Assembly (NCBI GenBank): GCA_001544595.2
Contig: FCOH02000007.1
Span: 186,001 to 250,000, forward strand
DNA: 64,000 nucleotides
Source: Caballeronia peredens
Lineage (GTDB): Bacteria > Pseudomonadota > Gammaproteobacteria > Burkholderiales > Burkholderiaceae
Direction of reading: 5' to 3'
The position numbers and the translations under genes were made by a program. The notes below the pieces were generated by a model, which was not told where the DNA came from, made no database searches, and worked only from the letters and a program-made list of their open reading frames with translations. Position 1 is the first letter of the stretch; each line of letters opens with the position of its first letter. Below are positions 35,867-44,315 of this stretch, piece after piece.

Positions 35867-37287
35867 TGACCGCCGCGAAGACTCACCCTATTTCGCCATT
35901 GGATACGAAATCGGCCGCGCCGTTCTATCGGCAGATCTACGATCGATTTCGCGCCGCCATTGCCAGCGGAGTGCTGAAGCCGGGCGATCGCATACCTTCG
36001 GCACGCGCGCTCGCGAACGAACTCGGCCTGGCAAGAGGCACTGTCGACGCCGCCTACTCGTTGCTTACCGCCGAAGGGTATATCGAGGCACGCGGCCAGG
36101 CCGGAACGATCGTGACGCCGGGCATCGAAGCGCGAGTTCCCGTCGTACTCGCGAAACCTCGACCCATCGACCATACCGAGGCGCCGAGCTTTCGTCCCGA
36201 TTCGATCCGCCCGTTCCAGATGGGCTTGCCCGCTCTGGACGCGTTTCCTCGAAAAATCTGGGCGCGTCTCGGCGCGCGCTGCGTACGCGCCATGCAGCCG
36301 TCCGGCATGGTTCACCCGTCTGTGTTCGGATTGCCGGAACTGCGGACCGAGATTGCCGCATACCTTCAGGTTTCGCGGGGAATCAATTGTTCTCCGTCTC
36401 AGGTATTCGTGACATCGGGCTATCGCCATACCATCGAACTGATTGCGCATGCCGTGCTGAAGGCCGGAGACCGTGTGTGGCTCGAGAATCCCGGATATCC
36501 GCCGACGCGGGCGTTGCTCGCGCATTTGAATATTTCGGCGGTGGCAGTGCCCGTGGACGGCGAAGGCATGGTCGTATCCGATGCTCTCAAACTGGCTCCG
36601 AAAGCCCGGGCTGCCGTGGTCACGCCCGCGCATCAGAGTCCACTTTGCGTGTCGCTTTCGTTACCGCGGCGTCTGTCTTTACTGGACTGGGCCGCGCGCA
36701 ACAACGCATGGCTGATCGAGGACGATTACGACGGCGAATACCGCTATGTCAGTCGCCCCTTACCCGCGTTGAAGAGTCTGGATCGCGATGGACGCGTGCT
36801 CTATGCAGGCACTTTCAGCAAGGTACTTTTGCCGAGCCTTCGGCTTGCCTATCTTGTCGTGCCGGAAGCGCAGGTCGAGCGATTCGAACAGATCACGCAG
36901 GCGTTTTCAGGAGGCAGCCCGGAACTGACGCAATCCATCGTCGCGGCCTTCATCGCCGATGGACACTTCGCGCGCCATGTACAACGGATGCGAAAGCTCT
37001 ACGCAGAGCGTCGGGAAGTGACAGTCGCCGGACTGGAAAGCGTGCTCGGCAGACATGTGCAGATCGGCTCTCAACCCGGGGGAATGCACCTGATCTTGCG
37101 GATGCGCGGGCGGCGCTCGGACCGGCGCCTGGTTTCGCGCATGCTTCAAGACGGCTTGTACGGCGAAGCGTTGACCGATTGGACTGCGGGCGGCGAAGGA
37201 AATCCGGCCGTGCTCGTCAGTTTCACGAATATCGGCGATCAACGCACGGCGGAGAATCTGGGGCGCCGCATCCTCAGTCTGATGTGA
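35866..37287 (+). CDS. MocR/PdxR-family regulator (GntR helix-turn-helix fused to aminotransferase fold)
   Basis: 473 residues. The N-terminal GntR winged helix (YRQIYDRFRAAIASGVLKPG, RIPSARALANELGLARGTV) is joined to a class I aminotransferase-like PLP domain. The PLP Lys lies in YAGTFSKVLLPSLRLAYL, and EDDYDGEYRY is the typical cofactor-binding segment. Such regulators sense PLP or amino-acid-derived external aldimines. It is followed by an AhpD-like gene on the same strand, its likely target, and divergent from the LOG gene. Confidence 0.93.
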   Translation: MTAAKTHPISPLDTKSAAPFYRQIYDRFRAAIASGVLKPGDRIPSARALANELGLARGTVDAAYSLLTAEGYIEARGQAGTIVTPGIEARVPVVLAKPRPIDHTEAPSFRPDSIRPFQMGLPALDAFPRKIWARLGARCVRAMQPSGMVHPSVFGLPELRTEIAAYLQVSRGINCSPSQVFVTSGYRHTIELIAHAVLKAGDRVWLENPGYPPTRALLAHLNISAVAVPVDGEGMVVSDALKLAPKARAAVVTPAHQSPLCVSLSLPRRLSLLDWAARNNAWLIEDDYDGEYRYVSRPLPALKSLDRDGRVLYAGTFSKVLLPSLRLAYLVVPEAQVERFEQITQAFSGGSPELTQSIVAAFIADGHFARHVQRMRKLYAERREVTVAGLESVLGRHVQIGSQPGGMHLILRMRGRRSDRRLVSRMLQDGLYGEALTDWTAGGEGNPAVLVSFTNIGDQRTAENLGRRILSLM

Positions 37288-37388
37288 CGGCAATCATGGC
37301 CTAGTTCGGGTGCCGCATCATGGATCTTTGTCACTAGACCAAGAAAGCGCACGATACGGTCTTTCAACACGCGAATACAGGACTTTGA

Positions 37389-37832
37389 ATGAGCAAGCGC
37401 ATCGACTACGCTCTCGCATCGCCGGAGGGCTATAAGGCTTTTGGCGCGGTGTACGTCACCCTGCAAAAGGGCGGCTTACCGAAACGACTGATCGATCTCG
37501 TCTATCTGAGGGTTTCGCAAATCAACGGCTGTGCATTCTGCATCGACATGCATACGCGCGATTTGCTCAAGCACGGCCTCGAAGTGGAGAAGCTCGCACT
37601 CGTGCCCGTGTGGCGGGATTCGGGAGAAGTATTCACTGTGCGCGAACGCGTCGCATTGCGCTGGGCGGAAGCTGTCACGCGCGTGGCGGACACTCACGTT
37701 CCCGATGCCGACTACGAAGCCGCGGCCGAGGAATTCAGTGACAAGGAACTGGCTGATCTGACTTACGCGATCGGCTTGATGAACGCGTTCAATCGATTCG
37801 GCGTCGCGTTTCGTACGCCCCCGAAAAGCTAA
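37389..37832 (+). CDS. AhpD/carboxymuconolactone-decarboxylase-family protein
   Basis: 147 residues of the AhpD core (CMD) family. The redox motif is INGCAFCIDMHTRDLL with Cys48, Cys51 and His55, a pattern of alkylhydroperoxidase-type enzymes, not lactone decarboxylases. Such proteins reduce peroxides, often with a lipoyl-type partner. It follows the mocR gene by 101 bases on the same strand and is a frequent companion of MocR regulators. The physiological substrate is unknown. Confidence 0.9.
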   Translation: MSKRIDYALASPEGYKAFGAVYVTLQKGGLPKRLIDLVYLRVSQINGCAFCIDMHTRDLLKHGLEVEKLALVPVWRDSGEVFTVRERVALRWAEAVTRVADTHVPDADYEAAAEEFSDKELADLTYAIGLMNAFNRFGVAFRTPPKS

Positions 37833-38356
37833 AACGACGCCATCCGCTCGATGCTCACCGGGCCGCGCGGCCTGGCGAGCGAAAGAACAGCGTGCTCCGG
37901 CTTCATGTCATCTAGTCCTTCGGTGAAACATAGCGCCATTTCGCGGCGTTGACATCGATACGCGCATCGTCGTCGAGACGCTTCTGGGCGCGGTCGGAGT
38001 CCGCGCGCCGCAAGGCCTCGGCGCGGGCCTTCTGCGTCGCGATATGGTCCTGAGGTCTGATAGACGTGGTCGGAGCTATCGTAGTTCGCTTCAGCATGTG
38101 GATGCCTGCAAAGTAAAGGGCTAAGTCAAGGCAGCGGCCTCGGCGCCACGAGTGTGGCTGCTCAAGGGTGCGCTGCAAGTCGCATTAAAGCAAGAACAAT
38201 CGGCAACGCGCGCGAGGTCGCTTAGCACGAAATGGCGGCTCGACGTTATGGCGCATGTGCTCAAGTACTTTTAAATACATCGCGACAGTAATTGAAAATA
38301 CGTCCAGAATGAGTCGGAGAGCGGCCTCGTCCATGGCCGCCGCTAAGGGGCGTGAA
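37833..38356. other. Sparse intergenic region with a possible small reverse-strand gene
   Basis: Between the AhpD-like gene and the Lys-rich micro-protein there is no clear gene apart from a candidate 61-residue reverse-strand frame at 37912-38097. Base composition is less G+C rich from about 38150 to 38330, which suggests a non-coding or promoter region. No promoter was identified with confidence. Confidence 0.4.
37912..38097 (-). CDS. Possible small hypothetical protein
   Basis: 61 residues from the ATG at 38097 (MLKRTTIAPTTSIRPQDHI). It is charged and Arg/Ala/Asp-rich with a heptad-like middle (QKARAEALRRADSDRAQKR), so a short helical protein is possible. No homologue is recognised and the Shine-Dalgarno is weak. 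It could be a chance frame. Confidence 0.35.
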   Translation of the reverse strand: MLKRTTIAPTTSIRPQDHIATQKARAEALRRADSDRAQKRLDDDARIDVNAAKWRYVSPKD

Positions 38357-38497
38357 ATGGCAAAAGGTCAGATGCGTAGTAACCGGGAGGCAAAAAAGCC
38401 TAAGCAACCCAAAAAGCTGTCATCTCCCGTGACGGACCCATTCAAGGTGCCCGCGGCGAAACCTTCGGCAGCGGCAAGCGTCACGAAGAAGAAGTAG
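38357..38497 (+). CDS. Conserved Lys-rich micro-protein
   Basis: 46 residues from the ATG at 38357, with AAGGGG 6 bases upstream. The start MAKGQMRSNREAKKPKQPKK resembles a short basic protein found repeatedly in alpha- and beta-proteobacteria, beginning MAKGQxRxNKExKKPK. The tail is Ala/Lys-rich. Its function is unknown; the strong basic charge suggests nucleic-acid or ribosome association. A longer frame exists upstream but starts before the ribosome binding site and is not favoured. Confidence 0.7.
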   Translation: MAKGQMRSNREAKKPKQPKKLSSPVTDPFKVPAAKPSAAASVTKKK

Positions 38498-38756
38498 GCG
38501 ACCGCCGCATGCCTTGCATGCCCGTCCGCATAATTCCGATCGCTCTTGCGTCCTTCCGGTAAAGACTGCCGCAATGCGCGGTGCGCTTGCGGATATGAAC
38601 GTCGATTGACGCACACTGTTCATCGAGACTTCAGAACGTCGGACGGTTCCAGCGCGTATGGCCGCTGTCATCGCTTGACGTCTGCATTCGCCCCGCGACA
38701 GTGAGTATTTCCTTTGGAGGCGAAATGGCGAGCGAGTCGCATCGCGGCGCGACGCC

Positions 38757-39629
38757 ATGAACGCGCCGCAACGTCTGACTGTCGTGCATCAAAGCGTCTA
38801 CCGTTACTCCGAACCTGTGCGCTTCGGCGAGCATCGCATGATGTTTCGCCCGCGCGCGAGTCACGATCTGCGGTTGCTCACCACACAGTTGCTGATTACG
38901 CCCACGCCCGAACGCCTGCACTGGCTGCATGATCTGTTCGACAATTCGGTGGCCGTCGCGACGTTTTCGGGCGAAGCATCCGAGTTGCTCTTCAGAAGCG
39001 AGGTCACGCTCGAACACTACGAAGCGCCGCTGCCCGATTATTCGCTGGAACGTTACGCATCGACGTGGCCCTTCGCTTATACGAACGAGGAAGCCTCGAA
39101 CCTCGTGAACGCACGAAGCCGCCAGTTCCCGACCGACGATGTGGACGAATGGGCGCGACGCTTCATCGGCACCGGCGGCTCGACCGACACGATGACCTTG
39201 CTTCGCGGCATGACGCTCGAGATCAAGAACGGCTTCACGTACATGCGGCGCGAGGAGAAAGGCGTCAATCGGCCGTCAGAGACGCTGCGGTCGCGCAGCG
39301 GCAGTTGCCGCGATTTCGCCGTGCTCATGATGGACGCGGTTCGCTCGCTGGGCCTCGCGGCCCGGTTCGTCAGCGGCTACATCTTCGTGCCGGATCACGA
39401 TGCCACGCTGGGCGGCGGCGCGACCCATGCATGGTTGCAGATCTATCTTCCCGGCGCGGGCTGGGTGGATTTCGATCCGACCAACAGCATCATCGGCAAC
39501 CGGCATCTGATTCGCGTGGCGGTCGCGTGGAATTCGGATCAGGCATTGCCGCTGTGGGGCACATGGCACGGCGCGATGCATTCGTTCCGCAGCCTCGAGG
39601 TCGACGTGAGCGTGACCGAAGAAACCTGA
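38757..39629 (+). CDS. Transglutaminase-like cysteine-protease-fold protein
   Basis: 290 residues. An N-terminal bacterial transglutaminase-associated region (VVHQSVYRYSEPVRFGEHRMMF) is followed by the Cys-His-Asp core: SGSCRDFAVLMMDAVRSLG, GATHAWLQIYLPGAGWVDFDPTN. This YebA/SAV-type family usually occurs in pairs or with circularly arranged alpha-E proteins and ATP-grasp ligases. The actual reaction (amide hydrolysis or transamidation) is not known. A second copy follows on the same strand after 55 bases. Confidence 0.88.
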   Translation: MNAPQRLTVVHQSVYRYSEPVRFGEHRMMFRPRASHDLRLLTTQLLITPTPERLHWLHDLFDNSVAVATFSGEASELLFRSEVTLEHYEAPLPDYSLERYASTWPFAYTNEEASNLVNARSRQFPTDDVDEWARRFIGTGGSTDTMTLLRGMTLEIKNGFTYMRREEKGVNRPSETLRSRSGSCRDFAVLMMDAVRSLGLAARFVSGYIFVPDHDATLGGGATHAWLQIYLPGAGWVDFDPTNSIIGNRHLIRVAVAWNSDQALPLWGTWHGAMHSFRSLEVDVSVTEET

Positions 39630-39684
39630 CCGACGACATTCGAGCACCGGCTCGTCACGACTTTTCCATTGGAAGGATGATCAG

Positions 39685-40488
39685 ATGAAACTCCGCGTGG
39701 GCTATGAACTGATCTACGAGTGCGAGCAGCCGACTCCGATGATGCTGATGTTGAACACGCACTTTTCGCGCGCGGAGCATGTGCTGTCGGCCGATCTGCT
39801 GGTGGTCGATCCGCCCGTGCCGATCACGCAGTATCGCGACAGCTTCGGCAATCTGTGCAGCCGCATCGTCGCGCCGAAAGGGCTTATTTCGCTTTCCACG
39901 AGCGCGTTGCTCGACATCTCCGATCAACCCGAGACGCGCGAAGCGCTCGGGCATCAGCATGCCGTCGAAGCCCTGCCCGACGAATGCCTGGTGTTTCTGC
40001 TCGGCAGCCGCTATTGCGAAACGGATCTGTTGTCCGATATCGCCTGGAAACTGTTCTCCGCGACGCCCCCGGGACGCGACCGCGTGCAGGCCATCTGCGA
40101 TTACGTGCACGGCCACATCACATTCGGTTACGAGTTCGCGCGGCCGACCAAGACCGCATTTCAGGCGTGGCAGGAACGCAAGGGCGTATGTCGCGACTTC
40201 GCGCATCTGGCCGTGGCGCTGTGCCGCGCGATGAACATTCCGGCGCGCTATTGCACCGGCTATATCAGCGATGTCGGCGTGCCGCCGCCTCATAGCGCGA
40301 TGGATTTCGCGGCCTGGTTCGAAGCCTATGTAGGCGATTCGTGGCAGACCTTCGATCCGCGCAACAACGTGCCGCGCATCGGCCGCGTGTTGATGGCGCG
40401 CGGTCGCGATGCCGCCGACGTCGCGATCAGCAATACCTTCGGTCCGACAAAGCTCATCAAGTTCGACGTCCACTGCGAGCCCGTGTGA
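39685..40488 (+). CDS. Transglutaminase-like protein, second member of the pair
   Basis: 267 residues, in the same family as its neighbour: VCRDFAHLAVALCRAMNIPARYCTG supplies the Cys, and MDFAAWFEAYVGDSWQTFDPRN the Asp/His region. The His occupies a less typical position (PPHSAMDFAAWFE), so the triad is less certain here. The gene follows the first transglutaminase-like gene and precedes the hydroxyproline island by 95 bases. It may act with the first member in peptide or polymer processing. Confidence 0.85.
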   Translation: MKLRVGYELIYECEQPTPMMLMLNTHFSRAEHVLSADLLVVDPPVPITQYRDSFGNLCSRIVAPKGLISLSTSALLDISDQPETREALGHQHAVEALPDECLVFLLGSRYCETDLLSDIAWKLFSATPPGRDRVQAICDYVHGHITFGYEFARPTKTAFQAWQERKGVCRDFAHLAVALCRAMNIPARYCTGYISDVGVPPPHSAMDFAAWFEAYVGDSWQTFDPRNNVPRIGRVLMARGRDAADVAISNTFGPTKLIKFDVHCEPV

Positions 40489-40583
40489 GGCGCATGCAAA
40501 CGTAGTTGCGGGGTAACCAATGGCTCGCTTTGAGCAAGCGCGCAATTCCGCTATCCTGACGCAAACCATCCCTTTCATCACCG

Positions 40584-41837
40584 ATGCTCACCCTGACGCC
40601 CCGCGACACCGCCATGCTCAACGGCGACTCAGGCGAAGGCCTCGCGCTCGCGATGCGAATCGTCGCGGCGACGGCTCACGTCATGAACGCCGACACGCTC
40701 ATCGACATCACGTCGGCGCATATCGACGGCTGTCTCTATCACGGCGCGGCCAGCCTAGACTTCGTGGAACGCTTCGTCGCGAGCGGCGCGAAGGTCGCCG
40801 TGCCGACCACGCTCAACGTCGGCTCCCTCGATCTGATTCACCCAGAACTCTTTCGCGGCGAAGCCGATATCGCCAGCGCCGGCAAGCGCCTCATGGAAGC
40901 GCACATCGAACTCGGCTGCGAAGCGAGTTTCACCTGCGCGCCGTATCAGCTGAAGCATCGGCCGCGAAAGGGCGATCAGATCGCGTGGGCCGAATCGAAC
41001 GCGATCGTCTTCGCCAACTCCGTGCTCGGCGCGCGCACGAGCCGCTACGGCGACTTCCTCGATCTGGCCGCCGCCATCACAGGGCGCGTGCCGTACGCCG
41101 GCCTGCACGTCGCGCAGAATCGCGCGGCGCGTATCGTGATCCATGCACCCGATCTGAGCACGTCTTCACATCGCGATGCGAACTTCGCCGCGCTCGGCTT
41201 TCTGCTCGGCAGCGAAGTTGGCGCGACCGTGGCTGCCATCACCGGCCTGCCCGGCGACACCACTGAAGACGAACTGAAGGCGCTCGGCGCGGCGGCTGCA
41301 TCGAGCGGATCGGTGGCGCTCTTTCACGCGGTGGGCATCACGCCGGAAGCCGCCACGCTCGACGATGCGCTGCAAGGCCGCGCGCCCGAACGCACGTTGC
41401 GAGTGAGCACCGCGGACCTCGCCGCCGTACGTGCGCGCTGGAGCCGTGCCAGACCGGGCGATGCGCTCGCGGCGGTCAGTCTCGGCACGCCGCACTTTTC
41501 CGTCGATGAATTCCGCCGGCTCGCCGCGCTTTTCGAGCGTCACGAAGGCGCGCTCCGCAGCGATTTCTACGTGAACACCAGCCGCTTCGTACTCTGGCAA
41601 CTCGAAGAGGAAGGTCTCGCGCACAGGCTGACGGAACGCGGCGTGCAGATCGTGACCGATACGTGCACGTACATCACGCCCGTGATGAAGCAGGTAAGCG
41701 GACTCGTCATGACCAACTCGGGCAAATGGGCCCACTACGCGCCCGCGAATATCGGCGTGACGGTGGCGTTCGGGAGCATGAGCGAATGCGTGCGCTCGGC
41801 CTTCGAAGGAAAGGTGTGCATCGATGAAAACATTTGA
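40584..41837 (+). CDS. Aconitase X (AcnX) large subunit, probable cis-3-hydroxy-L-proline dehydratase
   Basis: 417 residues of the AcnX catalytic family (DUF521). The start NGDSGEGLALAMRIVAATAHV, DITSAHIDGCLYHG, GCEASFTCAPYQL and DTCTYITPVMKQVSG are family blocks; Cys in the last two are candidate Fe-S ligands. Known members dehydrate cis-3-hydroxy-L-proline to pyrroline-2-carboxylate or act in the mevalonate pathway. The surrounding hydroxyproline genes favour the first. The small subunit overlaps its end by 14 bases. An alternative start is the ATG at 40614. Confidence 0.85.
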   Translation: MLTLTPRDTAMLNGDSGEGLALAMRIVAATAHVMNADTLIDITSAHIDGCLYHGAASLDFVERFVASGAKVAVPTTLNVGSLDLIHPELFRGEADIASAGKRLMEAHIELGCEASFTCAPYQLKHRPRKGDQIAWAESNAIVFANSVLGARTSRYGDFLDLAAAITGRVPYAGLHVAQNRAARIVIHAPDLSTSSHRDANFAALGFLLGSEVGATVAAITGLPGDTTEDELKALGAAAASSGSVALFHAVGITPEAATLDDALQGRAPERTLRVSTADLAAVRARWSRARPGDALAAVSLGTPHFSVDEFRRLAALFERHEGALRSDFYVNTSRFVLWQLEEEGLAHRLTERGVQIVTDTCTYITPVMKQVSGLVMTNSGKWAHYAPANIGVTVAFGSMSECVRSAFEGKVCIDENI

Positions 41838-42264
41838 CGCTGTCGCGCTCGTTCCCGGTCACGCGCGCGCCCGCGGCATCGCGCTTGCGCCGCTCAGCTT
41901 CTGGGGCGGCTACGATGCAGAGCGTGGCGTCATCGTCGATGCAACGCACGCGGGACACGGCAATAGTCTCGCCGCGCGCGTGCTCGTGATGCCGCGCGCA
42001 CGCGGGTCGAGTTCGAGCAGCAGCGTACTCGCCGAAGCACTGCGCAACGGCACGGGACCGGTGGGCATCGTATTGACGGAGCGCGATCTGATTCTGTCGA
42101 TCGGCGCGATCGTGGCGAACGAGTTGTATGCGTCGAACGTGCCCGTCGTGATGGTCGATGAAACGGCATTCGCGCAGATCGCAGCGGTAGCCGCCGGCGT
42201 CGAAATAGAAATCGATGCGCGCGACGGCGCGCGTCCCGCGAGCGTCCAACTCAGCGCGACATGA
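41824..42264 (+). CDS. Aconitase X swivel-domain (small) subunit
   Basis: 146 residues of the AcnX swivel domain (DUF126). GHARARGIALAPLSFWGGYDAERGVIVDATH and the serine-rich RGSSSSSSVLAEALRNGTGP are diagnostic. It would complete the AcnX heterodimer with the overlapping large subunit, covering the substrate-binding cleft. In many bacteria the two are fused; here they are separate and overlap by 14 bases in the same transcript. The 3' end overlaps the convergent GntR gene by 14 bases. Confidence 0.88.
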   Translation: MKTFDAVALVPGHARARGIALAPLSFWGGYDAERGVIVDATHAGHGNSLAARVLVMPRARGSSSSSSVLAEALRNGTGPVGIVLTERDLILSIGAIVANELYASNVPVVMVDETAFAQIAAVAAGVEIEIDARDGARPASVQLSAT

Positions 42265-42961
42265 TCGTCTCGACCACCGAAATGATCTGCTGCGCCGCCG
42301 TCTTCACGTGTTGTTCGAGCAGCTTCGCGCCGAGCTTCGCATCGTGCTTCCGGCACGCTTCGACGAGTTGCATGTGCTCTTCGTGCGATTGCTCGCGAAT
42401 CGGCACCTGCACCACCTGAAAGCGGAAATAGCGATCGCTCCGATCGTGCAGCACGCGCAGCATCTGCAGCGTGATATCGCGCCTTGCGGGAAGATAAAGC
42501 GTCTCGTGCAGACGCCAGTTCAACTGCCCCCACATGCCCGATTCAGCCTGATCCATCTCCGTCACGAGTTTCTCGGCCTTTGCGATCTCCGCATCGCTGA
42601 TATGCGGAATCGCCTGCGAAAAGAGCCACGGCTCCAGCCGCAAGCGAATCTCGAACGTCTCCTGCACTTCTTCGATCGACAACTCCGCGACGTACGCGCC
42701 CTTGTGCGGCACCTTCGTGAGCAGGCCTTCGCCCGTGAGACGCGTGATCGCCTCGCGAATCGGCACGCGGCTCACGCCGAGTTCATCGGCGAGCGCTTCT
42801 TGCCGCAACACTTCGCCGGGCCCGAGGTCGCCGGAAAGAATGCGTTGCCGGATCGCGGTCGTGACGAGTTCGACTGTCGTCGTGCGCACGATCTTGCGCG
42901 TCGAGTCGCTCGCGCTCGGCGCTTCGTCGATGCGGCGTGATTTGATGGCGACCGGAGGCAT
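42251..42961 (-). CDS. GntR-family FCD regulator of the hydroxyproline island
   Basis: 236 residues. The winged helix is LRQEALADELGVSRVPIREAITRL with GLLTKVPHKGAYVAEL. The FCD ligand domain (EEVQETFEIRLRLEPWL, RLHETLYLPARRDITL) with its metal-type His follows. It ends against the AcnX small subunit, tail to tail, and lies upstream of the amidohydrolase-epimerase-deaminase operon on the same strand. The perfect palindrome at 48890-48905 upstream of the transporter has the form FCD proteins bind and is its likely target. Confidence 0.88.
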   Translation of the reverse strand: MPPVAIKSRRIDEAPSASDSTRKIVRTTTVELVTTAIRQRILSGDLGPGEVLRQEALADELGVSRVPIREAITRLTGEGLLTKVPHKGAYVAELSIEEVQETFEIRLRLEPWLFSQAIPHISDAEIAKAEKLVTEMDQAESGMWGQLNWRLHETLYLPARRDITLQMLRVLHDRSDRYFRFQVVQVPIREQSHEEHMQLVEACRKHDAKLGAKLLEQHVKTAAQQIISVVETIMSR

Positions 42962-43064
42962 GTGTTTCGTTCAACGCTTATTGATGGGGTTGCGGCATCG
43001 TAGCACGCGCCAAAGGCGGCTTTCCTGCGGCGCATCGCGGGAAAGCGCCTCGGCGGACGCACGT

Positions 43065-44300
43065 TCAGCGCAAGGTCTCGCGCACCCACGCGCCGTTTTT
43101 CATCACGCCCGCGATGCGCTCGCCCTGCCCCGTCAGCACATGAATGTCCTTCAGCGGATCGCCGTCGACGACGAGCAAATCCGCATACGCGCCCGCCGCG
43201 ACCACACCCAGCCTGCCCTTCATGTTGATGATCTCCGCGCCGGTGGCCGTCGCCTGACGAATGGCCTCGAACGCGCCGACGATGCCCGCGCGTATCGACA
43301 ACTCGTCGCTCTGATACTGATGCATGTCGCCGAGCAGATCGCTGCCGAGACCGATCTTCACGCCGCGTCGATGCAGCATCGCCAGTGCTTCGAGGCCGCG
43401 CTTGCGCACCGATTCGTTCTTGTCGAGCGTGTCCTGTCCGAGGCCCATCTGCGCGCCGACCTTCGACATCGCGTCATACGTGACGAGCGTCGGCACCGCG
43501 TAGGCGCCGTGTTCGGCCATCACGCCGGCGGCTTCCTCGTCGATCAGATTGCCGTGCTCGATGGTCCGCACACCGAGCCTCACGACGCGCGCAATCGCCT
43601 TCGGCGTGTAGGCATGCGCCATCACATACGTCTGATGCGACTCCGCTTCCTCGACGGCGGCCTTCACTTCATCGACGGAGAATTGCAGATTCCCGATCGG
43701 ATCGGTCGGCGAAGCCACGCCGCCGGACGCCATGATCTTGATGTGATGCGCACCCGCGCGCATCTCTTCGCGCACGGCCTTGCGCATTTCGTCGACGCCG
43801 TCGACCACGCGTCCGATCGCGCCGAGATTGCGATTGCAGCCGCACGGGTCCGGGTCCGAGTTGTCGAAGCGCTCGCGAAAATCGCCGTGGCCGCCGGTCT
43901 GCGAAAGCGCCTTGCCCGCGACGAACAGGCGCGGTCCCGCGATCACGCCGTCCTCGATCGAACGCGACAACGCGTAGTCCGCGCCGCCTGCATCGCGCAC
44001 GGACGTAAAGCCGCGATTGAGCATGCCCGCGAGAATCGGCACGGCGCGCAACACGGCGAACGTGTTCGGCAGACGGCTGTTGTTGCCGAGATGCGCAACG
44101 GACGCGATCACATGCACATGACAATCGATCATGCCGGGCATCACCGTCCTGCCACCGACGTCGATGACCTGCGCGCCGCTCGCCTCCACCGGCTCACGCG
44201 TGACTTCGCGAATCGTGTCGCCTTCGATGACGATCGAGTAGCGGCCGTCGTCGCGCTCGTGATCGGCGTCGAGCACGCGGGCGTTCTTCAGTATCAACAT
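43065..44300 (-). CDS. Metal-dependent amidohydrolase (possible Xaa-Pro/Hyp dipeptidase)
   Basis: 411 residues. It has the amidohydrolase metal site: DCHVHVIAS, the Lys in HHIKIMASGGVASP, the His pair VMAHAYTPKAI and IEHGNLID, and the Asp GSDLLGDM. Its closest known relatives are dipeptidases acting on Xaa-Pro or Xaa-Arg in the imidazolonepropionase-like branch. In an operon with 4-hydroxyproline epimerase it could release free hydroxyproline from Xaa-Hyp dipeptides derived from collagen or plant glycoproteins. This role is inferred; cyclic-imide hydrolysis is an alternative. Confidence 0.82.
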   Translation of the reverse strand: MLILKNARVLDADHERDDGRYSIVIEGDTIREVTREPVEASGAQVIDVGGRTVMPGMIDCHVHVIASVAHLGNNSRLPNTFAVLRAVPILAGMLNRGFTSVRDAGGADYALSRSIEDGVIAGPRLFVAGKALSQTGGHGDFRERFDNSDPDPCGCNRNLGAIGRVVDGVDEMRKAVREEMRAGAHHIKIMASGGVASPTDPIGNLQFSVDEVKAAVEEAESHQTYVMAHAYTPKAIARVVRLGVRTIEHGNLIDEEAAGVMAEHGAYAVPTLVTYDAMSKVGAQMGLGQDTLDKNESVRKRGLEALAMLHRRGVKIGLGSDLLGDMHQYQSDELSIRAGIVGAFEAIRQATATGAEIINMKGRLGVVAAGAYADLLVVDGDPLKDIHVLTGQGERIAGVMKNGAWVRETLR

Positions 44301-44315
44301 GACGTCTTTCTCCCG

